NCBI RefSeq assembly: GCF_900109465.1
Contig: NZ_FOAZ01000001.1
Span: 509,926 to 573,925, forward strand
DNA length: 64,000 nucleotides
Origin: Streptacidiphilus jiangxiensis
GTDB lineage: Bacteria; Actinomycetota; Actinomycetes; Streptomycetales; Streptomycetaceae
Direction of reading: 5' to 3'
The notes below the pieces were generated by a model, which was not told the origin of the DNA, made no database searches, and saw nothing but the letters and a program-made list of their open reading frames with translations. Position numbers and translations under genes: made by a program. Below, piece by piece: positions 9,627 through 19,200 of this stretch. Position 1 is the stretch's first letter. Each line of letters begins with the position of its first letter.

Positions 9627-11270
9627 TCAGGTGGTGACGGGGGCGATCACTTCCGGACCGTGCTCCGGGTCGCCGCTGATCGGTGTTTCGTCCTCGACGT
9701 CGGCCGTGTAGTCGGCCGTGACCGTCTCGTCGACGCCCTCGGGGGACTTCACGGCCTTCAGGACCAGCGTGAGCACGACCGCGACGGCCAGGTTGAGCGC
9801 CAGCGCGGTGACGCCGATGTAGCCGATCTGGCCGATCACCGGGATGTTGGCGGCGCTGCCGCCGAAGTGCGAGCCGGGCTTGCCGGCGGCGGCGACTCCG
9901 TAGGCCTTCCAGGTGCCGTAGCTCATGCCGGCCGCCCAGCCGGCGAGCAGCGCCCAGCGGTGGAACCACCGCGTGAACAGACCGCCGACGATCGCCGGGA
10001 AGGTCTGCAGGATCCAGATGCCGCCCAGCAGCTGGAGGTTGATCGAGAACTGCTTGTCGATGCCGAGCACGAAGCCCAGCGCGCCGAGCTTGACCACCAG
10101 GGAGACCAGCTTGGCCACCTTGGTCTCCTGCGCCGGAGTGGCGTCCGGCTTCAGCAGGTCCTTGTAGATGTTGCGGGTGAACAGGTTGGCTGCCGCGATC
10201 GACATGATCGCCGCGGGCACCAGGGCGCCGATGCCGATGGCGGCGAAGGCGACGCCCGCGAACCAGCTCGGGAACATCTGCTGGAAGAGCTGCGGGATGG
10301 CCAGCTGGGAGTTGTAGCCCTTGACGCCCTTGCCGACCCCGGCCGAGATCGCCATGAAACCCAGCAGGGAGAGCAGGCCCAGCATCAGCGAGTAGGCCGG
10401 CATGACCGCGAGGTTGCGCCGCACGGTGAGCCGGTTCTTGGCGGCCATCACGCCGGTGGCCGAGTGCGGGTACATGAAGAGCGCCATCGCCGAGCCGAGG
10501 GCGAGCGTGGCGTACGACCACTGGGCCTGCGGGCCCGGGATCATCGAGCCGCGCGGCTTGCCCGTGGCGGGGTTGGTCCTGGCCATGGCGGTGGCCGCGT
10601 CGTGGAAGATGTGGCCGTAGCCGCCCAGCCGGATCGGGATGTAGATGATCGCGACCAGGACGACGACGTAGACCAGGGTGTCCTTGACGAAGGCGATCAG
10701 GGCGGGGGCGCGCAGGCCGGAGCTGTAGGTGTAGGCCGCGAGCACCGCGAAGGCGATGAGCAGCGGCAGGTCCTTGCCGAAGCTGCTGCCGCCGCCGACG
10801 TGGAGGGTGTCCAGCACCGCCTGGATGCCCACGAGTTGCAGGGCGATGTAGGGCATGGTCGCGAGGATGCCGGTCAGCGCCACGGCCACCGCGACGCTCT
10901 TGCTGCCGTAGCGGCCGCGGGCGAAGTCGGCGAGGGTGACGTAGCCCTTGCTGCGGGCCACGGACCAGAGCCTGGGCAGGAAGAGGAAGACCAGCGGCCA
11001 GGCGATGATCGTGTAGGGCACGGCGTAGAAGCCCTGGGCGCCCACGCCGTAGATCAGCGCCGGGACGGCGATGAAGGTGTAGGCCGTGTAGAGGTCACCG
11101 CCGAGCAGGAACCAGCTGATCACGGTGCCGAAGGAGCGGCCGCCGAGGCCCCATTCGTCCAGGTGCTCGGCGTTGTCGGGCCTGCGCCACCGGGCGGCGA
11201 CGAAGCCGATCACGGTGACCAGGAGGAAGAAGAGGATGAAGACGGAGAGCGCCGTCCAGTCGGTCTTCAC
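9627..11270 (-). CDS. mctP: Sodium:solute symporter, MctP-like monocarboxylate permease
   Basis: 547 residues with about 13 hydrophobic segments and an N-terminus outside (DWTALSVFILFFLLVTVIGF). The family-typical first loop reads RRPDNAEHLDEWGLGGRSFG, followed by TWFLLGGDLYTAYTF-like sequence (SWFLLGGDLYTAYTF). This is the SSS family, and pairing with a small DUF3311 protein is characteristic of MctP-type transporters for lactate, pyruvate, acetate or alanine. The start overlaps the DUF3311 stop by 4 bases (ATGA), indicating translational coupling. The C-terminal 40 residues are acidic (ETPISGDPEHGPEV) and cytoplasmic. The solute is inferred from the family only. Confidence 0.85.
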   Translation of the reverse strand: MKTDWTALSVFILFFLLVTVIGFVAARWRRPDNAEHLDEWGLGGRSFGTVISWFLLGGDLYTAYTFIAVPALIYGVGAQGFYAVPYTIIAWPLVFLFLPRLWSVARSKGYVTLADFARGRYGSKSVAVAVALTGILATMPYIALQLVGIQAVLDTLHVGGGSSFGKDLPLLIAFAVLAAYTYSSGLRAPALIAFVKDTLVYVVVLVAIIYIPIRLGGYGHIFHDAATAMARTNPATGKPRGSMIPGPQAQWSYATLALGSAMALFMYPHSATGVMAAKNRLTVRRNLAVMPAYSLMLGLLSLLGFMAISAGVGKGVKGYNSQLAIPQLFQQMFPSWFAGVAFAAIGIGALVPAAIMSIAAANLFTRNIYKDLLKPDATPAQETKVAKLVSLVVKLGALGFVLGIDKQFSINLQLLGGIWILQTFPAIVGGLFTRWFHRWALLAGWAAGMSYGTWKAYGVAAAGKPGSHFGGSAANIPVIGQIGYIGVTALALNLAVAVVLTLVLKAVKSPEGVDETVTADYTADVEDETPISGDPEHGPEVIAPVTT

Positions 11271-11539
11271 GCCTGATCACCCCCACGGGCGACGCGCAGT
11301 GCCTTGCGCTGCTTCTCCTCGCGGGTGAACAGGACGTAGGCGCCGCCGGTCATCAGCGCCGACAGGACCACCCACAGGAGCTGGTACCAGTAGAAGAACG
11401 GGATCCCGACGAAGGCCGGGGTCGGCGTGGAATACGAGCCGACCCAGAGCAACGCGACGAAAGGTGCGGCCAGGAGCACCGCGCAGATCACGCGCACGGG
11501 CGTGACCAGCGGAAGCTTGGCCTCCGGAAGTTCGGACAT
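11267..11539 (-). CDS. DUF3311 small membrane protein, symporter partner
   Basis: 90 residues from ATG 11539 (MSELPEAKLP). This start has GGGGGAG 9 bases upstream; the further upstream ATG at 11557 would place that ribosome site inside the gene. There are two transmembrane helices (VICAVLLAAPFVALLWV and FFYWYQLLWVVLSALMTGG) and a basic C-terminal tail (TREEKQRKALRVARG). DUF3311 proteins are regularly encoded next to SSS permeases and are thought to be accessory subunits. It overlaps mctP by 4 bases. Confidence 0.85.
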   Translation of the reverse strand: MSELPEAKLPLVTPVRVICAVLLAAPFVALLWVGSYSTPTPAFVGIPFFYWYQLLWVVLSALMTGGAYVLFTREEKQRKALRVARGGDQA

Positions 11540-11572
11540 GAACGACGGCTCCCCCATGAGTCGTTGACGGTT

Positions 11573-11584
11573 TGTTGATCAACA
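11573..11584. promoter_or_regulatory. Perfect palindrome upstream of the DUF3311-mctP operon
   Basis: TGTTGATCAACA is a 12-base perfect palindrome 34 bases upstream of the DUF3311 start, in the only gap between this operon and the NRPS locus. Its position and symmetry suit a dimeric repressor (GntR-type sites often contain TTGT/ACAA halves), but no regulator gene adjoins it. Confidence 0.4.
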
Positions 11585-11615
11585 GATATCTGGGGAGGTT
11601 AGACCTTTGCCGCGC

Positions 11616-13025
11616 TCACGTCATCGTCTCGAACCGAACTTGTCGGGTCCCGGTCGCCTCCGTCACCAGTGACCGCTCCAGCTCGGTCAGTCCGCGCTCG
11701 ATGTCGGCCCGCGAGAAGAACCCGGTGTCGGCCGTCACCGAGAACTCCAGCGTGCCGGTGGTGGAGGTGCTCACGTGGACGCAGAACCGGCAGTTGAGCT
11801 TGGACTGGCGAAGCGGCCAGCTCAGCTCGGTCGCGGCCAGCGCCGCCTCGATCTCGGCCGGCGCGTACGAGGAGGGGCCGGGGTCCGCGAAGCGCATGTC
11901 GTTGAAGCAGGCGAGCGGTTGGACCCAGCTGCCCTCGGCGCGGTCGCGCGGGTCGTGGAAGGCGCTGCGGTAGGCCCGCATCGCTGCCGCGTCCGCGCCG
12001 CGCAGCAACTGCGGCAGGGGGCGGTCGACCCCGTCGAGCGAGAAGACACCTTCCTGGGAAAGGGTGCTGACGAGCCGGGAGACGTCGGGACGGAAGCGGT
12101 TGTTGACGATGGGCAGCACGGTGCAGCGGTCCTGGTCGGTGGCGCGCGCCACCAGCACCGCCGTCGCCGCCAGCAGCACCGTCGAGGTGGACGTCCGGTG
12201 CGCGGCGGCCAGGGCGCGGGAGGCGAGGTCCAGGGCCGGTGAGGCGAGTCGGGCGCGCCAGATCGGAGGGTCCTCCGCGGCGCCGACGGCCCGCTCGAAC
12301 ATCACGCCGTGGGGGACCGCCTCCCACAGCTCGGCGGCGCGGCGGGCGACCCGGCGGCCCTCGGCGGACTCCTGCCAGGCCGCCAGGTCCAGCGGGCGGG
12401 GAGGGGCCGGCCGGGCGAGCCGGCCTCCACGCAGCAGCAGCATGCGCAGGTCCCGCACGGCGATCTCGGAGCCGAGTCCGTCCGCCGCCAGGTGGCAGAA
12501 GCCCAGGACCACATGGGTGACCCGGTCGCCCGACCGCACCAGTGCCACCCGCACCGGCCACTGCGACTCGTAGTCGAAGCGTTCGGCGTTCAACCGCTCC
12601 AGCACCGACTCCGGGTTCTCCTCGGTGACCAGGACCGGCAGGGTGCCCGCGGCCTCAAGCCGTTGGCGCGGCTCCGGGCCCGACAGGTCGAGGCGGGTGC
12701 GCAGCGCGCCGTGCAGCGCGGTCAGGCCGGCGACGGCCTCCAGCACCTCGGCCACCGTGCGCCGGCCCGGCACCGGCAGGACGCGGCCGAAGTTGAAGTA
12801 GTGGTCGTCGGGCACCGTTTTGCGGACCGCGTCCCAGATGGCCCGCTGGCCCCAGGTCAGCCCACCGGTGCCGGAGTCGGCCGCGGCGAAGGCGACGGAC
12901 TCGACCACGCCGTCCGGCGCGGTGTGCGCGGCCTGCGTGACCGGGTTCCGGGCCGGGGCCGGCGCGGCGTGGGTGGCCGGGCTCCCGGCAGGGTCGGGCG
13001 CCGCGGCCTGCGCTGCCGTGCTCAT
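11616..13025 (-). CDS. Stand-alone condensation-domain protein
   Basis: 469 residues, one NRPS condensation domain preceded by about 50 Ala/Pro-rich residues. The active-site motif HHxxxDG appears as CHLAADGLG (about residues 176-184): the first His is Cys, while the second, catalytic His and the Asp-Gly are retained. It could therefore still catalyse condensation or acyl transfer. Later family landmarks such as TVLPIVNNRF and FVCFND-like ACFNDMRF are present. It is the last gene of the leftward operon; its start overlaps the carrier-protein stop (ATGA). A free condensation enzyme next to a free carrier protein suggests the two act together on a carrier-bound acyl group. Confidence 0.85.
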   Translation of the reverse strand: MSTAAQAAAPDPAGSPATHAAPAPARNPVTQAAHTAPDGVVESVAFAAADSGTGGLTWGQRAIWDAVRKTVPDDHYFNFGRVLPVPGRRTVAEVLEAVAGLTALHGALRTRLDLSGPEPRQRLEAAGTLPVLVTEENPESVLERLNAERFDYESQWPVRVALVRSGDRVTHVVLGFCHLAADGLGSEIAVRDLRMLLLRGGRLARPAPPRPLDLAAWQESAEGRRVARRAAELWEAVPHGVMFERAVGAAEDPPIWRARLASPALDLASRALAAAHRTSTSTVLLAATAVLVARATDQDRCTVLPIVNNRFRPDVSRLVSTLSQEGVFSLDGVDRPLPQLLRGADAAAMRAYRSAFHDPRDRAEGSWVQPLACFNDMRFADPGPSSYAPAEIEAALAATELSWPLRQSKLNCRFCVHVSTSTTGTLEFSVTADTGFFSRADIERGLTELERSLVTEATGTRQVRFETMT

Positions 13026-13279
13026 CGGGCCGTCAGGTGCGCGGCGAGCGCGTCGAGGTCGTCGGTGAGGGCCCAGCCCGACTCGTCGAGGGTGATCTCG
13101 ACGCCGAACTCGGCCTCGACGGCGTCGAGCAGGCGCATCCGCGCGAGCGAGGTGAGGCCCCGCTCGGACAGGGTGGCGTCGCCCTCCAGCAGGTCGCCGA
13201 CCGCGAGTGCGCCGTCCGAGCAGCCCTCGACCAGCTCGGCGATCCGCTGCTTCACCGCCTGTGTCGTGCTCCGGGTCAT
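13022..13279 (-). CDS. Discrete acyl/peptidyl carrier protein
   Basis: 85 residues, four-helix carrier protein. The phosphopantetheine attachment serine is in SERGLTSLARM at about residue 41; the GxTSL form is closer to ACPs and DltC-like carriers than to the GGHSL of NRPS PCPs. Its ATG overlaps the NRPS stop (ATGA) and its stop overlaps the condensation gene start, giving a tightly coupled three-gene operon. It needs a 4'-phosphopantetheinyl transferase from elsewhere. It could carry the acyl unit made by the E1/E2 enzymes of the opposite operon, which is an inference. Confidence 0.88.
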   Translation of the reverse strand: MTRSTTQAVKQRIAELVEGCSDGALAVGDLLEGDATLSERGLTSLARMRLLDAVEAEFGVEITLDESGWALTDDLDALAAHLTAR

Positions 13280-16200
13280 GACCCGTCCCCTTCCGTCCGT
13301 TCCGTCTCCTGGGCCAGCAGCTGCGCCGCCTCGGCCTCGGTGAGCCGGCCGATCTCGGCCAGCAGCAGGTCCTCCAGTGCGGCCGCGACGCCGGCCACCG
13401 TGGTCGCGTCGAAGAGCGCGCGCACCGGCAGTTCGATGTCGGTGGCCTCGCGCAGCCGGGCGATCACCTTGACGGCGAGCAGCGAGTGGCCGCCGAGGGC
13501 GAAGAAGTCGTCCGACGCGCCCACCTCGGCGAGGCCCAGCACCTCCGCGAAGACCTCCGCCACCAGTGCCTCGGCGTCGGTGCGCGGCGCCACCACCTCC
13601 CGGGCCAGGGAGGGTTCGGGCAGCGCGGCACGGTCCAGCTTGCCGTTGGGTGTGAGCGGCAGCGCGTCCAGCGGCACCCAGAGCGTGGGCACCAGGTGGG
13701 CGGGCAGCAGCGTCCGCAGCTCGGCGGCGACCGGTTCCGGGTCGCCGACGACGTAGCCGACGAGCGTGTCGCCGAGGACGGCGACGGCGCCGCGGCCGCC
13801 GAGGGCGGCCTCGATCTCGCCGAGCTCGATCCGGAAGCCGCGCAGCTTGACCTGGTCGTCGCGGCGTCCGAGGAACTCCAGCTGCCCGTCGGCCCGCAGC
13901 CGGGCCAGGTCGCCGCTGCGGTACCAGCGTTCGCCGGCCACGACCGGGAACCGTTCGGCGGTGGTCCCGGGGCGGTCGAGGTAGCCCTCGGCGAGTCCGG
14001 TCCCGCCGATCCACAGCTCGCCGGGCGAGCCCGGCGGCACGTCCTCGCCGTGGCGACCGCGCAGCGCGATCCGGGTGCCGGCGAGAGGGGTGCCGATCGG
14101 CGGCCGTGCGCCGTCGTCGGGCGCGGACGCGGGGCCGACGAGCTCGGCGGCGGTGGCGATGACGGTGGCCTCCGTCGGGCCGTAGGTGTTGACCACCCGG
14201 ACCCGCTCACCGAAGCGGGACCGCCAGCGGTCGACCGCGGCCCGGTGAACCTGCTCACCGCCCAGGATCACCAGTCGCAACGTGTCGGGCCAGACGACCC
14301 GGTCGATCTCGTCCACCAGGTGGTGCCAGTAGGCGGTGGGCAGGTCCAGGACGGTGACGCCGTCGAGGTGGTCGGTCAGGGTGACCGGCCCGTCCGGCAG
14401 CAGCTCCAGCCGGGCGCCGCTCGCCAGCGCCGGGAAGATCTCCTCGGCGTGGGTGTCGAAGCTCAGCGAGGCGAACTGCACCACCCGGTCCTGCGGGCCC
14501 AGTCCGTACGCCTCGCGCATCCAGGCCACCCGGGCGGCCAGGGCCTCCTGGCCGACCAGCACGCCCTTGGGCACGCCGGTGGATCCGGAGGTGTAGATGA
14601 CATAGGCGCCGCCGTCGTGACGGCGGGAGCCCTCGGCCGCGACGGGGCCCTGCGCGGTCAGCACCACACATGCGCCGCTGTCCTGCGTCATGAAGTCCAA
14701 CCGCTGCTCGGGGTAGGCCGGATCGAGCGGCAGGTAGGCGCTGCCGGCGCGCCAGCAGGCGAGCAGGGCGGCGATCGTCTCGCAGCTGCGGCCGAGCCGC
14801 ACCCCGACCACGCCGCCCGCCGGCAGCTCGGCGGCCAGCTCCTCGGCGCGGGCGTCGAGCCGGGCGTAGGTCCACCGTTCGTCCCCGCACGCCACGGCGA
14901 CGGCGTCGGGGCGCTCCCGCACCTGCGCCGCGAACAGGTCCAGCACGCGGGGCGCCGGGCCGGACGGCGGCCCGGACAGCACCGCGCTCTCGTCCGCGGC
15001 GAGCAGCGGCAGGGCCGACAGCGGACGCTCCACCTGTCCGGGCAGGGCGCGCAGCAGGCGGGCGAACCGGGCGGCCAGCCGCTCCATCGTCTCCCGCTCG
15101 AACAGCCCGGCGTCGTAGACGAGGGTGGGCAGCAGCTCCCGCTCGTCCTGCCAGACCTCCAGCATCAGTTCGAACTTGGCCTGCTGGAAGCCGTGTTCGA
15201 AGTCCTCGGCGGTCAGGCCGGCGAAGCCGTCCGTGGCGCGCGCGGAGCCCTGGTTGTGCAGGATGGCCATGGTCTGGAAGAGCGGCGTACGGGCCAGGTC
15301 CCGGCCGGTGCGCAGCTGGGCGACCAACTCCTCGAACGGGACGCCCTGGTGGGCGAAGGCGCCGAGTACGTCGGCGCGGGTGCGGTCCAGCAGTTCCGCC
15401 GCGGTCGGGTCGCCGGCCAGCTCCCCGCGCAGGACCAGGACGTCGGTGAGGTAGCCGATGACCGGCTCCAGCTCCAACCGGTCCCGGCCGGCGGTGGCCG
15501 TGCCGACCAGGATGTCCTCGGCCCCGGTGTGCCGGGCCAGCAGCACCTGGTAGGCGGCGAGCAGCACCATGAACACGGTGCAGCCGCGCTCCTGGCCGAG
15601 CCGGCGCAGCGCCTCGGCGTCGGCGCGGTCCAGCGGTACCTCGACGAGCGCGCCGCGTCGGCGCGGTACGGCGGCCCGCGGGTGGTCGACGGGCAGGTCC
15701 AGCTGGGTGGGCGCGGAGAGCCGGTCCTGCCAGTAGGCGAGGTCCGCGCTCTGGTCGCGCTCCCGCTGCCAGCGCGCGATGTCGCCGAACTGGAGCGGCA
15801 GGGAGGCGAGTTCCCGTCCGGAGTAGCGGGCGGCGAGCTCGTCGTGGAGCAGGTTCAACGACCAGCCGTCGCCGTTGATGTGGTGCAGGACCAGGCACAG
15901 CACGTGGTCCTGGTCGCCCAGGCGGATCAGGCTCGCTCGCAGGGGCGGAGCGGTGCCGAGGTCGAACGGCGCGTTGGTGCGGGCGGCGACCAGCAGCTCG
16001 GCCGCGGCCGTGTCGGCCGCGTCGAGACGTTCCAGCGGCACCGGCCGGGGCGGTTCGACGACGGCGACCGGGGCGCCGTCGCGCTCCGGGTAGCGGGTGC
16101 GCAGGGACTCGTGGCGGGCCGACACCTCGTCCAGCGCGGTCTGGAGCGCCTGTTCGTCGAGGGGGCCGCGCAGGCGGCGGACGAGCCACATGTTGTAGGC

Positions 16201-19200
16201 GGCGTCGTCCGGGTCCAGGCGGTGCAGGAACCAGAGCCGCTCCTGACTCGCGGAGAGCGGCGGTGCCGTTCCCTCCGGCCGCGGGCGCGGCTCGGTTCCA
16301 GGGTCGGCCCCGTTGCCGGCTCCGGTGGCGGAGCGGTCCAGCCGGGCGGCGAGCGCCGCGACGGTCGGGCTGCCGAAGAGCTCGCCGACGGGAACGGGCG
16401 CGCCGGTCAGCGCGGTCAGCCGGGCCGCGACCATGGCCGCGCGCAGCGAGTGGCCGCCGAGCGCGAAGAAGTCGTCGTCCGCCCGGACCTGGGCGGCCTG
16501 CTCGACGCTCAGTTCCAGCACCTCGGCGAAGACGTCGGCCACCAACCGCTCCCGCGCGCCGCGCGGGGTGCGCCCACCGGCCGGGCGCGGGGCGACGGCG
16601 TCGGGGTAGGGGAGGGCCTTGCGGTCGACCTTGCCGTTCGGCGTCAACGGCAGGGCGGGGAGCGCGACCCAGGCGGCGGGAACCAGGGCGGCGGGCAGCC
16701 GCGTGACGAGGTACGCGTGCAGCGCCTCGCCGTCCGGCGGGCCGACCGGGTCGGCCGACGGGTGGGAGTCGGCGGGCTGGTCGGACGCGGCGGGCTGGTC
16801 GGACCCGGCGGGTCGGCCGGATCCGGCGGACCCGCGGGACCCGGCGGGCTGGTCGGACTCGGTGGACAGGCAGGGCTCGGCGGGCACGTAGAAGGCGACC
16901 AGTCGCTCGTCCTTGACGCCCACCACGGCCTGGCGGACCGCGGGATGGGTCTCCAGCGCGGCGCCGATCTCGCCCAGTTCGATGCGGTGGCCGCGCAGCT
17001 TGACCTGGTTGTCGGTGCGGCCGAAGAACTCCAGCGTGCCGTCGCCGAGCCGGCGCACCACGTCGCCGGTGCGGTAGACGCGTTCGCCCGCGCGGTCGAC
17101 GAAGCGCTCGGCGGTGAGCTCGGGGCGGCCCAGGTAGCCGTCGGCGACGCCCGCGCCGCCGATCAGCAGCTCTCCGGGGACGCCGATCGGCACCTGCGCG
17201 CCGCGCTCGTCGACGACGTGGACGGTGGTGTTGGCGATCGGCCGCCCGATGGAGACGCGCTCCGGATCCTCGGGGATCTCCCACGCGGTGGACCAGATCG
17301 TGGTCTCCGTCGGCCCGTACACGTTGACCAGCCGGTCCACCCGGGCGCGCAGTTCGCGGGCCAGGCGCAGCGGCAGCGGCTCACCGCCGGTCAGCGCGGT
17401 CACCCGGGGCAGGTCCCCGGTGAGCGCCACCCGCCAGCCGGAGGGCGTGGCCTGGACGTGGGTGACCGCCTCGAACCGGACCAGCCGGGCCAGTTCGGCT
17501 CCGTCGAGGGCGGCCGGGCGTCCGGCGACGACGACGCGGCCGCCGGTGACCAGCGGCAGGTAGAGCTCCAGGGCGGAGATGTCGAACGAGAGCGAGGTGA
17601 GCGCGAGCCAGCGGTCCTCGGCCGTGGAGCCGACCAGCGCGCGCAGCGCCAGCAGGAAGTTGGTGAGTGCCCGGTGGCCGACGACCACGCCCTTGGGGTT
17701 GCCGGTGGAACCGGAGGTGTAGAGGACGTAGGCGGGCTGCTCGGGAGTGGGCCGGGGCAGCTCGGTGGCCGGCCGGCGGCGGCCGGGGGTGAGCACGTGG
17801 TCCAGGTCGGCGTCGTCCAGGGTGAGGGCGGCGCCGCTGTCGGCGATCACGTAGTCGACGCGGGCCTGCGGGTAGTCGGGGTCGACGGGCAGGTACGCGG
17901 CCCCGGTGCAGAGCGTGCCGAGCAGGGCGACCAGCATCTCCGCGCGGCGCGAGGAGCGTACCGCGACGACCGAGCCGGGGCCGATGCCGCGCGCCGCCAG
18001 TTCGGCGGCGAGACCGGCGGCGGCCTCGGTCAGCTCGCGGTAGCCGATCTCCCGTCGGCCGTGGCGCGGGTCGTTGGCGCAGACGACGGCCACGGCGTCG
18101 GGTGTCTCCCGGGCCTGGGCGAGCAACAGGTCGACCAGGGTCAGCGGGGGCAGTTCGGCGTCGGTCGCGTTCCAGGCGTCCAGCTGCGCCCGCTCCTCGT
18201 CGGGCAGCAGGGCGAGCCGGCTGACGGGCCGGGACGGGTCGGTCAGGAGGTCGGCGAGCAGGCACAGGAAGCGGTCGGCGAGCCGGCGCGCGGTGTCCTT
18301 GTCGAAGAGGTCGGTGCTGTGGAGGAGGACACCGAGCAGCCGGTCGGCGCCGTCGTCCGCGCCGGGCTCCTCGTAGAGGTCGAGGGACAGGTCGCAGCGG
18401 GCCGGGTGCCAGCCGAGCGGGAACGGCTCCGCGTCGAGACCGGGCACTGGCCGGTCCACGTCGCCGTGCGTGTGCAGGGCGAACATCGCCTGGTAGAGGG
18501 GGGTGCGGCTGAGGTCCCGGTCGATGCCGAGCCGGGAGACCAACTGCTCGAACGGTGCGTCGGGGTGGGTGAGCGCGGAGAGCACCTGGGTGCGGGTCGC
18601 CTTCAGCAGGTCGGTGAAGGCGGGGTCGGCGGTGAGGTCGCAGCGCAGCACCATCGTCGTCGACAGGAAGCCGACGACGCCCTCCAGTTCGGGGCGGTCC
18701 CGTCCGGCGGCGGGAGTGCCGACGCAGAAGTCCTGGCCGCCGCCGTGGCGGGAGAGCAGCACCTGGTAGGCGGCCAGCAGCACCATGTACGGGGTGGTGC
18801 GGGTGTTCCGGGCCAGCTCGCGCACGCCGGCGAGCAGCGGGGCGGGGATCGGGAAGCGCACCTCGTCGCCCGCGGAGGTGCGCCGGGCGGGGCGGGGGCG
18901 GTCGGTCGGCAGCTCGAGCGGTGGAGCGCCGGCCAGCCGCCCGACCCACCAGTCCAGGTCCGCACCGGTTCCCGTGGCGGCAGCGGCGGCGGCCGCCACC
19001 GCGGAGTACTGGAGCGGCGGCTCGCCCGGCTCGTCGCCCGCGTACGCGGCGGCAACCTCGGCGCGCAGCACGTTGAAGGACCACCCGTCGCCGTTGATGT
19101 GGTGCAGCACCACGCACAGCACGTGGTCGTCCTCGGCCAGCCGGACCACGGTGACCTGGAACGGGGCTGCCGCGGCCAGGTCGAACCGGGTGTTGGTGCG

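Noticed and set aside
16750-16872. CRISPR-like array from short GC-rich repeats
   Set aside because: Repeats are 15-bp codon-phased variants inside a coding region, without spacers or cas genes.
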